A stretch of DNA of 64,000 nucleotides from Candidatus Paraprevotella stercoravium (GTDB lineage: Bacteria; Bacteroidota; Bacteroidia; Bacteroidales; Bacteroidaceae), in contig CALUIU010000001.1 of assembly GCA_944320795.1 (NCBI GenBank), forward strand, positions 124,001-188,000, written 5' to 3'. Shown here in pieces: positions 29,496-37,907 of this stretch. The notes beneath the pieces were generated by a model, which was not told the origin of the DNA, ran no database searches, and was given only the letters and a program-made list of their open reading frames with translations. The translations under genes were made by a program, and so were the position numbers. Position 1 is the stretch's first letter, and each line of letters starts with the position of its first letter.

Positions 29496-29974
29496 AGGAG
29501 TTATCAGAAAAGGAGTTAATCAATAAGGCCGAATGTTATTGTATACAGGCCGAGCGTTGTTGTAGTGAGGTGTGCCGTAAATTGACGGTGTGGGGGGCCT
29601 CTGAAATACAGTCTGCTTCGATTATAGCTCATTTACTTCAGGAACGTTTTATTGATGAAGCACGTTTTGCCGTAGCTTTTTCCGGGGATAAAATGCGTTA
29701 TAGTCATTGGGGACGTGTGAAGATCGGTTATGCGTTGAAGGAAAAAGAATTAAGTCAGGAACATATCCGGAATGCTTTGGCACAATTGGATCCGGAAGAG
29801 TATGCAGAAATATTGCAGAAAACTTTGAAGGAGAAATGGACTCAGGTAAAAGGGAAAAATGATTACGAATGTCGTCAAAAAGTTATCCGTTTTGCTTTGG
29901 GACGAGGTTTTGCTATGCAAGAAATTCTGAACGCATTGGATGCTTTGGGGCGAGGAGGGGATGATGAATACTAA
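29492..29974 (+). CDS. recX: regulatory protein RecX
   Basis: 160 residues from the ATG at 29492, which overlaps the prmC stop as ATGA; another ATG at 29483 is in frame. Helical RecX repeats are visible: LTVWGASEIQSASIIAHL, DEARFAVAFSGDKMR and GRVKIGYALKEKELSQEHI. RecX limits RecA filament growth. It overlaps the next gene by 11 bases. Confidence 0.85.
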   Translation: MKELSEKELINKAECYCIQAERCCSEVCRKLTVWGASEIQSASIIAHLLQERFIDEARFAVAFSGDKMRYSHWGRVKIGYALKEKELSQEHIRNALAQLDPEEYAEILQKTLKEKWTQVKGKNDYECRQKVIRFALGRGFAMQEILNALDALGRGGDDEY

Positions 29975-30674
29975 AGAATTCCGGCGTTCCCTCCGTGCTT
30001 GTGCCGATGTGTTTTTTCCTCGTCTCTGTGTCGTGTGTGGTACACGTCTTGCTCTTGATGAACAGCAACTTTGTGTCGCTTGTCTGCATCAGTTGCCTTT
30101 AGTTCGTTTTTCTTCTCTTACGGAGAATCCCATGACAGACCGCTTTGTCGGTATTCATTCTGTCTGCAAGGCTGCTTCTTGCTTTCATTATCAAAAAGGG
30201 GCCACAGTAAATCGTATTCTTTTTGATTTGAAATATCGTGATAATCCGCAAGTGGGATTCGTCTTGGGACGCTTTATGGCCAGAATGCTGACGGGACGTG
30301 CTTTTTTTGAGGATATAGATGTTATTTTACCAGTGCCGTTATCGCATATACGGCGCTGGCAGCGTGGATATAATCAAAGTGAATGGCTGGCTCGTGGAGT
30401 GGCTGCAATTACAGGTTTGCCAGTATGTTCTGATGCCGTAAAACGAGTTCGCAATAATCCAACGCAGACACGTTTGGACCGATGGGGGCGTTTGGAAAAT
30501 GTAGATTCTATATTTAAACTGACCCGGAATTGTTCAGTCTTATCCGGGAAGCATCTTTTGTTAATAGATGATGTGTTTACGACGGGTGCCACGATACTTT
30601 CACTTTGCGATACTTTGAAGGCTGTTCCCGGAACACGTTTCAGTATTCTTACTTTAGCCTGGGCCGGAGGGTAA
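29964..30674 (+). CDS. comF: ComF-family phosphoribosyltransferase-like protein
   Basis: 236 residues from the ATG at 29964, placed just after a GGAGG-type ribosome site; ATGs at 29961 and 29940 are also in frame. An N-terminal zinc finger (CVVCGTRLALDEQQLCVAC, about 22-40) precedes the type I PRTase domain. That has RWQRGYNQSEWLA and the PRPP loop LLIDDVFTTGATILS near 205. ComF relatives act in DNA uptake and transformation. It shares a short operon with prmC and recX. Confidence 0.85.
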   Translation: MNTKEFRRSLRACADVFFPRLCVVCGTRLALDEQQLCVACLHQLPLVRFSSLTENPMTDRFVGIHSVCKAASCFHYQKGATVNRILFDLKYRDNPQVGFVLGRFMARMLTGRAFFEDIDVILPVPLSHIRRWQRGYNQSEWLARGVAAITGLPVCSDAVKRVRNNPTQTRLDRWGRLENVDSIFKLTRNCSVLSGKHLLLIDDVFTTGATILSLCDTLKAVPGTRFSILTLAWAGG

Positions 30675-30735
30675 TTTTGTTCTGTCTAGGCAAAAGTTTT
30701 ATATATAAGTCATCGTAAAATCTTTGAATTAATTG

Positions 30736-30743
30736 TATATTTG
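30736..30743 (+). promoter_or_regulatory. -7 box of the pyrE promoter
   Basis: TATATTTG, 29 bases upstream of the pyrE start, fits TAnnTTTG. No clear -33 TTTG is seen at the expected distance. Confidence 0.45.
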
Positions 30744-30772
30744 CATGTCAAACAAAAATAAGCGAATTAATT

Positions 30773-31405
30773 ATGGAAACATTAGAGAAAATCTTTGCCT
30801 CAAAATTGCTTAACGTAAAAGCGATTAAGTTGCAGCCAACCAATCCTTTCACCTGGGCTTCTGGCTGGAAATCACCATTTTATTGTGATAACCGCAAAAC
30901 TTTGTCCTATCCGGCTTTGCGCAATTTTGTCAAGATTGAAATCTGTCGCTTGATTGAAGAGAATTTTCCTGAGGTTGATGCTGTAGCTGGAGTGGCTACC
31001 GGTGCAATCGCCCAGGGAGCTTTGGTAGCTGACGAACTGAATTTACCGTTTGTATATGTACGTTCCAAACCAAAAGATCATGGATTGGAGAACCTGATTG
31101 AAGGCGAATTGCGTCCGGGTATGAAAGTCGTTGTCGTTGAAGATCTGATTTCTACCGGCGGTAGCAGTCTGAAGGCAGTAGAGGCTATCCGTAATAACGG
31201 TTGTGAAGTTGTTGGTATGGTTGCTGCTTATACTTACGGTTTTGATGTGGCTCAGAAGGCGTTCAGCGATGCAAATGTACGTCTGATTACATTGACTAAC
31301 TATGAAGCAGTGATTGCTGAGGCTTTGCGCATCGGCTATATTGCAGAGTCAGATGTAGAGTTGTTGAATCAGTGGCGCAAGGATCCTGCACACTGGAATG
31401 TATAA
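30773..31405 (+). CDS. pyrE: orotate phosphoribosyltransferase
   Basis: 210 residues. It converts orotate and PRPP to OMP in pyrimidine synthesis. The PRPP motif VVVVEDLISTGGSSLKA is at about 119-135, and KPKDHGLENLIEG forms the flexible loop. A -7 box TATATTTG at 30736-30743 is upstream. Two further genes follow with gaps of 22 and 26 bases. Confidence 0.95.
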   Translation: METLEKIFASKLLNVKAIKLQPTNPFTWASGWKSPFYCDNRKTLSYPALRNFVKIEICRLIEENFPEVDAVAGVATGAIAQGALVADELNLPFVYVRSKPKDHGLENLIEGELRPGMKVVVVEDLISTGGSSLKAVEAIRNNGCEVVGMVAAYTYGFDVAQKAFSDANVRLITLTNYEAVIAEALRIGYIAESDVELLNQWRKDPAHWNV

Positions 31406-31427
31406 TCACGAAGGAATCCTATAGAAT

Positions 31428-31910
31428 ATGGCAGAACAACAGTTTGAGAGCAGCGTGAAGCTGATTCCCTACAGCCAGAATCTGGTTTATGCCAAATTGT
31501 CCGACTTGACTAACCTTGCGGTAATCAAGGACCGTATCAATGATCCGATGTTTGAGACAGCGGTGGCAGGAAAGGTTCCTCAGGACAAGTTGGAGCAGAT
31601 TAAGGAACGTGTCAAGGATATGACTTTTGACCGTGACTCGATTACAACAACAGTTCCTCCTATAGGTGAGCTTTCATTGCGAATTATAGAACGTGAAGAA
31701 CCGAAATGTATTAAGTTCGAGGCGGTAAACAGCCCGATTCCGGCAAATCTGTGGATTCAGCTGCTTCCAGTGACTGAAACACAGTGCAAGATGAAGCTGA
31801 CTATACGTGCCGAACTCAATATGTTTATCAAAGCAATGGTAAGCAAGCCTCTGAAAGAGGGCGTGGAAAAACTGGCTGACATGTTGGCCATGATTCCCTA
31901 TGGAGCATAA
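31428..31910 (+). CDS. SRPBCC-family protein
   Basis: 160 residues. The strand and helix pattern (FESSVKLIPYSQNLVYAKLS, then PKCIKFEAVNSPIPANLWIQLLP, and the C-terminal helix EGVEKLADMLAMI) fits the START/SRPBCC hydrophobic-pocket fold. No catalytic residues are obvious. It is probably a small ligand-binding protein of unknown role. It lies between pyrE and argH in a tight run. Confidence 0.7.
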   Translation: MAEQQFESSVKLIPYSQNLVYAKLSDLTNLAVIKDRINDPMFETAVAGKVPQDKLEQIKERVKDMTFDRDSITTTVPPIGELSLRIIEREEPKCIKFEAVNSPIPANLWIQLLPVTETQCKMKLTIRAELNMFIKAMVSKPLKEGVEKLADMLAMIPYGA

Positions 31911-31936
31911 GAAAACTAGATAAACCGACGAATATT

Positions 31937-33280
31937 ATGGCAAGTAAACTTTGGGAAAAGAATTTCGAGGTTAATCAGGAAATAGAAAAGTTCACGGTCG
32001 GTCGCGACCGTGAACTTGATTTGTTTTTGGCCAAGCACGATGTGTTGGGCTCTATGGCTCATATCACCATGCTGCAGAGTATCGGTCTTTTGGAAAAGGA
32101 CGAACTGACAGCACTGCTGGCCGAACTGAAAAATATATACGCAGAGATCGAAGGCGGCCGTTTTGTCATTGAGGAAGGTGTAGAGGACGTCCATTCACAA
32201 GTAGAGCTGATGCTTACCCGTAAGCTGGGTGATATGGGTAAAAAGATTCATAGCGGCCGTTCGCGTAATGATCAGGTGCTGGTGGATCTGAAACTCTTTA
32301 CCCGTCAGCAATTGATGGAGATTGCAGAAGAAGTGCATGTGTTGTTTGATGAACTGATTGTTCAGAGTAACCGTTATAAGGATGTACTGATGCCTGGTTA
32401 CACGCATCTTCAGGTTGCCATGCCGTCAAGTTTCGGCTTGTGGTTCGGTGCTTATGCCGAGAGCCTGGTTGACGATATGCTCTTCTTGCAGGCTGCTTTC
32501 AAGATGACCAACCGCAATCCGTTGGGATCGGCTGCCGGATATGGTTCATCTTTCCCACTGAACCGTACGATGACGACCGAACTGTTAGGCTTTGATTCTA
32601 TGAACTACAATGTGGTTTATGCTCAGATGGGACGCGGTAAGATGGAGCGGAATGTGGCATTTGCTTTGGCCGGACTAGCCGGTACATTGTCTAAGCTGGC
32701 TTTTGATGCCTGTATGTTCAACTCACAGAATTTCGGTTTTGTAAAACTTCCGAACGAGTGTACTACCGGTTCCAGCATCATGCCTCACAAAAAGAATCCT
32801 GATGTATTTGAGCTGACCCGTGCCAAATGTAACAAATTGCAGGCTCTTCCTCAGCAGATTGTGCTGATCATGAATAATTTGCCTTGTGGCTATTTCCGCG
32901 ATCTGCAGATTATTAAGGAAGTGTTCATTCCGGCTTTCCAGGAAATCAAGGATTGCCTGCAGATGGTGGCCTATATCATCAATAAGATTCAGGTAAATGA
33001 ACATATTCTGGATGATCCGAAATATGACAATATGTTCAGTGTAGAAGAAGTAAACCGTCTGGCTGCAGCCGGTATGCCGTTCCGTGATGCGTATAAGAAA
33101 GTCGGTCTGGATATCGAGGCCGGAGCCTTTACTCCGGACAAGCATGTGGCGCATACTCACGAAGGCAGTATCGGTAATCTTTGTAATGACCGTATTGTAG
33201 AATTGATGAATCAGGTATGGAACGGGTTTAATTTCTCCAAGATGCAAGAAGCTGAAAAGAAACTGCTGGCTTCTGAATAA
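31937..33280 (+). CDS. argH: argininosuccinate lyase
   Basis: 447 residues, homotetrameric last enzyme of arginine synthesis (argininosuccinate to arginine and fumarate). The fumarase/aspartase-superfamily signature GSSIMPHKKNPDVFE is at about 278-292. HSGRSRNDQV (about 96-105) and TRKLGDMG are the other conserved sites. Its transcript probably ends at the hairpin at 33321-33364, within the start of the next gene. Confidence 0.95.
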   Translation: MASKLWEKNFEVNQEIEKFTVGRDRELDLFLAKHDVLGSMAHITMLQSIGLLEKDELTALLAELKNIYAEIEGGRFVIEEGVEDVHSQVELMLTRKLGDMGKKIHSGRSRNDQVLVDLKLFTRQQLMEIAEEVHVLFDELIVQSNRYKDVLMPGYTHLQVAMPSSFGLWFGAYAESLVDDMLFLQAAFKMTNRNPLGSAAGYGSSFPLNRTMTTELLGFDSMNYNVVYAQMGRGKMERNVAFALAGLAGTLSKLAFDACMFNSQNFGFVKLPNECTTGSSIMPHKKNPDVFELTRAKCNKLQALPQQIVLIMNNLPCGYFRDLQIIKEVFIPAFQEIKDCLQMVAYIINKIQVNEHILDDPKYDNMFSVEEVNRLAAAGMPFRDAYKKVGLDIEAGAFTPDKHVAHTHEGSIGNLCNDRIVELMNQVWNGFNFSKMQEAEKKLLASE

Positions 33281-33290
33281 ATAGCTTAAG

Positions 33291-33881
33291 ATGAATATTT
33301 TTCAGCAATCTTTTAAATCCAATCTCCTTTCCCCTATATCTTATGGTATAGGGAAAGGGAGATTTTTTGTTCTGTTACTGCTGTTGGCGTCTTGTACGAA
33401 GCAAACGGAACAGTTTTATACTAATAAGCCTGCTCGTTTCCGGGTTCAGTTTGTGCAGACCATTCCTCCTTTGAATGCGGCTTTGAATGGTATGGGAGAG
33501 TTTGTTACGATCACACAGCGTACCGATGTTTACATTTATAGTAATACCCAAACTTCGTTCTCTCGCCCTGTAACCAGTGCCGACAGAGATTATAATTATA
33601 TGGGGCTTTCCGGTTTTATCGTAGGATTGCCTAATATTCCGCCTTTAGGATCCAGTGTCAGTCAGGTCGTATGTTATGATTTGGCCTGCCCGAATTGTTA
33701 TGAGGAGCAAGTCGTAACCCGAGAGATGCAACTGCAGGCTGGAGGAAAGTGTTATTGTCGTCTTTGTCAGCGCACTTATGATCTCAATAATCAGGGCTAT
33801 GTTGTGAGTGGAACCTCAGGAAAGTCATTGTATCGTTATCGGGTAGTCTATCAGAACAATACTCTTTTAATAAATAATTAG
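33291..33881 (+). CDS. lipoprotein with two CxxC-type cysteine pairs
   Basis: 196 residues from the only upstream ATG (33291). The long n-region is followed by FFVLLLLLASC, a lipobox. The C-terminal half has ACPNC (about 131-135) and CYCRLC (about 155-160) about 20 residues apart, which could bind zinc or resemble a Rieske-like cluster without the His ligands. A strong terminator-like hairpin (33321-33364) lies inside the codons of the n-region, so the start is uncertain. It sits between argH and two tRNA genes. Function unknown. Confidence 0.7.
   Translation: MNIFQQSFKSNLLSPISYGIGKGRFFVLLLLLASCTKQTEQFYTNKPARFRVQFVQTIPPLNAALNGMGEFVTITQRTDVYIYSNTQTSFSRPVTSADRDYNYMGLSGFIVGLPNIPPLGSSVSQVVCYDLACPNCYEEQVVTREMQLQAGGKCYCRLCQRTYDLNNQGYVVSGTSGKSLYRYRVVYQNNTLLINN
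33321..33370 (+). terminator. terminator-like hairpin after argH, inside the lipoprotein leader
   Basis: About 18 bases on each side (33321-33338 with 33347-33364, one slipped base) around a TTATGG-type loop, followed by TTTTTTG. It starts 40 bases past the argH stop. It overlaps the first codons of the lipoprotein gene, so it either terminates argH or attenuates the lipoprotein transcript. Confidence 0.65.
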
Positions 33882-33950
33882 AAAAAAGTTGCGAAATATT
33901 TGCAGAAGTCATTTCTTCTTCATACCTTTGCAGCGGTTTCAAAAAGAATT

Positions 33951-34023
<73 letters not shown>

Positions 34024-34030
34024 CTAAGGC

Positions 34031-34116
34031 GCTCGAATGGTGGAATCGGTAGACACGAGGGACTTAAAATCCCTTGGCCAGTAATGGCTGTGCGGGTTCA
34101 AGTCCCGCTTCGAGTA
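34031..34116 (+). tRNA. tRNA-Leu (UAA)
   Basis: 86 bases, class II with a long variable arm (GGCCAGTAATGGCTG region). The acceptor stem is GCTCGAA with TTCGAGT, and the anticodon loop CTTAAAA gives UAA. The T arm is GGGTTCAAGTCCC. CCA is not encoded. It is co-transcribed with tRNA-Gly. Confidence 0.96.
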
Positions 34117-34124
34117 CGTGCTGA

Positions 34125-34153
34125 GGCAGATCGTTTACGATTTGTCTTTTTTT
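34125..34153 (+). terminator. terminator of the tRNA transcript
   Basis: A 10-bp stem with two G-T pairs (34125-34134 with 34137-34146), directly followed by seven T residues. Confidence 0.7.
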
Positions 34154-34171
34154 GTTTTTATACCCCTATAT

Positions 34172-34220
34172 CCAACTCCTGCATGACTCGTAGAAATGAG
34201 TTATGCAGGAGTTGGTTTTT
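34172..34220. terminator. second hairpin terminator downstream of the tRNAs
   Basis: An 18-bp stem with one mismatch (34172-34189 with 34198-34215), an 8-base loop and then TTTTT. It could stop plus-strand tRNA readthrough and also the minus-strand uracil-DNA-glycosylase-like gene that ends at 34258. Confidence 0.75.
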
Positions 34221-34257
34221 GGAGTACGGTTTTTGTATCACATGTTTTTCTAGGATT

Positions 34258-34926
34258 CTATTTTTTCTTGAGGAACATGTGAAATTCTTCCAAGGGCTTG
34301 TCGTAAGCTTCTTGTAGTACCTTTCTGGAATTTGGCTTTCCGGGATGATAGGTGTCAAAGAAGATGATATTCCGATCTGAATTATATTTTAGCCAATTGC
34401 CATTTGAAGGAATGGATGGCTGAATAGCCTGATTGACTATGTCAAATACTCCGCTTCCGCAGCATACAATAATGTCCGGCTGTAGCAGTTCCAGTTGTTT
34501 CTGTAAGAACTCAAGATTCTGTAAGGCGTATTTTTTAAGATCTGCCGTAGGTGTCGTTCCGTTGCCTATATCCTTTATAATGTTGATTACGGCGAAAGGA
34601 TACTGGCAGAACGCTTCTTTGAGGCTTTTTATTTCCGTAGCCTTGTCATACTTTGGGAATCCGGACTCGTCAGTATGCATCATGCCGTATAGACGGCCTA
34701 ATAATTCACGCCAAACCTGTTCTCCGACACATGTATCGAAGTCGTATTCCCGGTAATCTTCTCCCAGCAAGTCGTCCGAATTCGGTTGCTTGAGAACAAA
34801 CAACACTTTGGGATGAATGCTGTTCCAGGCATTGGTGTTTGATCCGAAAAAGATTCCATCGGCCACATAGGCCCGATTTTGAAAATGCTCCATACAGAGC
34901 TTGTCCAGTTGTTTGTTGATATTCAT
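34258..34926 (-). CDS. uracil-DNA glycosylase superfamily-like protein
   Basis: 222 residues from the ATG at 34926; the frame runs up to 34983 but that overlaps the upstream gene. The pattern resembles the UDG fold: PKVLFVLKQPNSDD (strand 1 and active-site loop), PDIIVCCGSGVFDIV (central strand) and FFDTYHPGKPNS near the C terminus in the position of the DNA-binding loop. Key catalytic residues are not certain, and activity on DNA is unproven. It follows a small membrane protein by 11 bases and shares its promoter, which carries the AGCTTG-N15-CAAGCT element. Confidence 0.55.
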   Translation of the reverse strand: MNINKQLDKLCMEHFQNRAYVADGIFFGSNTNAWNSIHPKVLFVLKQPNSDDLLGEDYREYDFDTCVGEQVWRELLGRLYGMMHTDESGFPKYDKATEIKSLKEAFCQYPFAVINIIKDIGNGTTPTADLKKYALQNLEFLQKQLELLQPDIIVCCGSGVFDIVNQAIQPSIPSNGNWLKYNSDRNIIFFDTYHPGKPNSRKVLQEAYDKPLEEFHMFLKKK

Positions 34927-34937
34927 AAGGCATTGCT

Positions 34938-35294
34938 TTAGGTAAAGAATATTCCGATAGAGAAGATAATCATAGCCCAGCAAAAGCCGGCCATAAACAT
35001 GGTGCGGAAAAAATATTTGATTTTTGAGTCCAGCATGGTACTTCTGCTAAAATGAAAAAGCATGGAGTAGGACGTTACTTCATCAAAGTTTTTGACCGCA
35101 TAGATTGCCGTAATGATAGCTGGGATTGCAGCTCCAATCAGTGCACTAAGCAGCAGTATCCATCCGTTTACGTTCAACTGTTCTTCATGGAGGATTCTAG
35201 TTTCGTTCGCTGCTAAAATACCCATGGTAAAACACACTAATAGGGCTGCCAATCCTTCCAGTTTAGATATGCCCCAACATAAAAATGTTTTCAT
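34938..35294 (-). CDS. small membrane protein, three predicted TM segments
   Basis: 118 residues. Hydrophobic helices lie at about 10-28, 42-64 and 97-117. No motif I know. It is the first gene of a two-gene operon with the UDG-like protein. Its promoter (minus -7 TACTTTTG at 35346-35339) is next to the symmetric element shared with the neighbouring operon, so the two operons probably respond to the same signal. Confidence 0.6.
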   Translation of the reverse strand: MKTFLCWGISKLEGLAALLVCFTMGILAANETRILHEEQLNVNGWILLLSALIGAAIPAIITAIYAVKNFDEVTSYSMLFHFSRSTMLDSKIKYFFRTMFMAGFCWAMIIFSIGIFFT

Positions 35295-35338
35295 ACTCTT
35301 GTTTTTTTAAATGAATAATTTGTTTCTTTATGATGAGG

Positions 35339-35391
35339 CAAAAGTAACAGGAGCTTGTATTGTTTTTTTATACAAGCTCCTGCTATTTTAG
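35339..35391. promoter_or_regulatory. symmetric promoter/operator element A
   Basis: Read left to right: CAAAAGTA, 5 bases, AGCTTG (35352-35357), 15 bases, CAAGCT (35373-35378), 5 bases, TATTTTAG. The left box is TACTTTTG on the minus strand and is placed as the -7 element of the gene starting at 35294. The palindrome itself extends to 13 perfect base pairs (35348-35360 with 35370-35382). It follows the stop of the three-gene operon, so it could also act as that operon's terminator. Element B at 39514-39566 has the same spacing throughout. Confidence 0.7.
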
Positions 35392-35403
35392 AAAATATTG
35401 TTT

Positions 35404-35886
35404 TTAGTTAGACTGGCTTAATCCAAATAGAATGAGACCTCCAATAATGATTATGAGCAATATAATTCCAATCCAATTGATTATACTGGCCACCAGGGAA
35501 TAAATAAAGTAAATGACCAATAATACTCCTATGACCTTTAAGGTCACAGAAAGAAAATTCATTGTTTGAGTATGTTTTTGTGCCGCCACGATGGAATTAA
35601 TCTGTATGAGTTGTTGGACGAGCAATGCGGATGTCAGTTCTTGTCCGTTGGCACTTGCCATAATTTGGGATATTTGTGCCATACTCTTTTCATTTAATTT
35701 GTTGTTTGTGGCAATATTCATTTTCAGAGTCTGGTCAATTTGATCTAAACCTTCTTTTGAGGATAGAATGAATGCCTGAATGGCTTCTCCTGAGAGTTTG
35801 TTGTTTAAACAGGCTGTAACAAACTTTGAGATGTTTAGTGGTGAACAGTCGCCGACGATGATTCCTAAATCTGATAAATTCTTCAT
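35404..35886 (-). CDS. small two-TM membrane protein of the WYL-linked operon
   Basis: 160 residues from the ATG at 35886, which overlaps the previous stop as TAATG; the frame extends to a TTG at 35898. Residues 1-110 are soluble and helical. Two TM helices follow (about 113-133 and 137-156) and a very short tail. No known family motif. It is the last of three coupled genes. A pore-forming, anchoring or sensor role is possible but only inferred. Confidence 0.65.
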   Translation of the reverse strand: MKNLSDLGIIVGDCSPLNISKFVTACLNNKLSGEAIQAFILSSKEGLDQIDQTLKMNIATNNKLNEKSMAQISQIMASANGQELTSALLVQQLIQINSIVAAQKHTQTMNFLSVTLKVIGVLLVIYFIYSLVASIINWIGIILLIIIIGGLILFGLSQSN

Positions 35887-37904
35887 TATCTTATGCAATA
35901 TTTATAAATGTCATTACTGATTTCGTTACTAAGGTTCTTGGAGAAGGTTTCCAAAGTAATGTCTTTTTTGTATCCCCTTATTCCATTCTTGATCTCTTGA
36001 ATTAATTGGGCAATAGCCTTTCCTTTATATTCATATTTGCCGATAGTAAATGAGTTGTTGATAGGATTTGACGCGATACGGTCATAAGTTGTGGTATAGG
36101 TATATTTTCTTTGCCATTTGCCGGTGATGTTGCTGCAAATCGTGCATTGATTCTTTTCGAATATAATCAGGTTATGATTTTTTGTAAACGGGCCTGACTT
36201 GGAGATATATGCCAATACCAGCTGGGGTTCGTTATCTTTGAGCACCTTTTCTTTTTTCATCAATGCGCAAATATTGTCAAATCCGTTGAACTCATCATCG
36301 TCCAGATTTTCATTGTGTCCTATGATCCGCACATTAGGATGGCTTCCTCCTGTCAGATAATGAGTATATTCATCATCAATATTTAGCATGACGCCATGCA
36401 TATAGTCGCAGTAGTCCTGTCCTTTGAGACTCAAGGCAATGGAATGATCATATTGCAGGGCAGATTCGATAATCCGTTTTTTATAGTTGTTTCTAAGTGC
36501 CTGCGAAGTGTTATCCAATTGATAAAAGAGTTGCATGAGCTTGTGTCTGTTCTTTTTAATGAAAGACCATGTTTCATCATCCAGAGCCAACAGTTTGGTC
36601 TGGAAATCGTCATTGATTTCGTTGTACTTTTTGTTCTCAAATAAATAAATGGCTTTCAGCAACAAATCAATCTCATCGTTTCCTTCTGTAGGATGATACA
36701 TCTTGTCTACTTTCGTTTTCACTAAAGACCGCATTAAAGTTTCTTCCCACGAAGATGTAGCAGAGTTGCGTAAGGCTTCCATATTCTGTAGAAGGACTGA
36801 GGCTTCCTGATACTGGCCTTTTTGGATAAAGTTCAATGCATTCTCATATTCATGAATCCATTTGAGATATTTGTTGTCTGCTTCTTTTCCTTTATTTGAG
36901 CAACTCATTGCCAGATAGAGCATGTCCGGAGCGACTTTCTGGATATGTTTCTCGTCGGCAGCCACATTTCCTGTCATATAATAGCAACTGCCGTCAGTAT
37001 AGCATATCATGATTTTATTATATAGTTCAGAAGCTTTGGCATAGATTCTGTTCTCTTTAGGAGTCAACGGGTCTATGATTCTTAGCCCCAGTACATCTGA
37101 GTTCTGTATATAACTGTCTGTTTCCTGAAATGATGCATATTCATTAAAGAGATATCCGAATTTGAATTCTTCAAAATTCAGATCATCACGATGATATATA
37201 GTGTCACTTTCACAGTTTAGTTTTCCTGCCGAGAGATTTTTATCCTGATAAGTAAAAGATACCGGCAAATGAGGGGCCAGTAAGGTTTTCAGACTGTCTT
37301 GTGGCGTTTTTTCTGTCTGAATTTTATATGGAAGTCCGCTGAAGAGTTCGGATAAATATTTCCGGGCATTTTCGTTGGCATCTTGCAGAATGCCTGAGGA
37401 TATAGCCAAGTCTTTGGCCCGTCTTTCCAATGCTGTTTTTATGGGGATTATAAGATTGTTATATTGTGATGCGATGTCTATCTGCTCTCGTATCACATTG
37501 CTTTTCTTTGTATCATCTGTGGTTGCTTTGGTAATTTGTGCATTAGGCAGTGTGATTACTGTCAGAGAATCTTGTTTCTTCTGTTCGGCATATTCCAGAT
37601 TGATGCTGGCCTCGACCACATAAGGATAAAGAATGATGGTTTTCTTTCCCGACTGATAAAACGAGACGAGAAAGTCTACATTATATGAAGAAGTTACCAG
37701 TTCCTTTTTGTCTATTTGTTTGATGGCATATAATCCTGTATTACTGGTGGTTTCTACAAACTGATTGACTAATGGGATTTTAGCCAGAAGAAAATTAGTA
37801 ACGGAGCCGACATGAATGTTGCATATCTTCAGAAGGATGAAACAGCAGGCGATCCCTACGATCAGCGGGGTGATCAGTATCGTAAAAAACTTAATGATTT
37901 TCAT
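35886..37904 (-). CDS. large membrane-anchored protein, DUF4230-like N terminus
   Basis: 672 residues. One N-terminal TM helix (about 8-28) is followed by a region to about 240 (ELVTSSYNVDFLVSF, IILYPYVVEASINLEYA, ITLPNAQITK) that resembles the DUF4230 pattern of a short membrane anchor plus beta domain. Residues of about 290-480 are helical, possibly solenoid repeats (ENALNFIQKGQYQEASVLL). The C-terminal 170 residues form a separate beta-rich domain. No nuclease, protease or ATPase motif is visible. It starts 3 bases after the TerB-like gene and overlaps the next start, so it is strongly coupled. Confidence 0.65.
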   Translation of the reverse strand: MKIIKFFTILITPLIVGIACCFILLKICNIHVGSVTNFLLAKIPLVNQFVETTSNTGLYAIKQIDKKELVTSSYNVDFLVSFYQSGKKTIILYPYVVEASINLEYAEQKKQDSLTVITLPNAQITKATTDDTKKSNVIREQIDIASQYNNLIIPIKTALERRAKDLAISSGILQDANENARKYLSELFSGLPYKIQTEKTPQDSLKTLLAPHLPVSFTYQDKNLSAGKLNCESDTIYHRDDLNFEEFKFGYLFNEYASFQETDSYIQNSDVLGLRIIDPLTPKENRIYAKASELYNKIMICYTDGSCYYMTGNVAADEKHIQKVAPDMLYLAMSCSNKGKEADNKYLKWIHEYENALNFIQKGQYQEASVLLQNMEALRNSATSSWEETLMRSLVKTKVDKMYHPTEGNDEIDLLLKAIYLFENKKYNEINDDFQTKLLALDDETWSFIKKNRHKLMQLFYQLDNTSQALRNNYKKRIIESALQYDHSIALSLKGQDYCDYMHGVMLNIDDEYTHYLTGGSHPNVRIIGHNENLDDDEFNGFDNICALMKKEKVLKDNEPQLVLAYISKSGPFTKNHNLIIFEKNQCTICSNITGKWQRKYTYTTTYDRIASNPINNSFTIGKYEYKGKAIAQLIQEIKNGIRGYKKDITLETFSKNLSNEISNDIYKYCIR

Positions 37905-37907
37905 GGC

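Noticed and set aside
35348..35382. Element A interpreted only as a rho-independent terminator
   Set aside because: The hairpin could terminate the three-gene operon, but the half-sites, the 15-nt gap and the -7 boxes at 5 nt are repeated at 39514-39566 where no terminator is needed, so a regulatory role is preferred.
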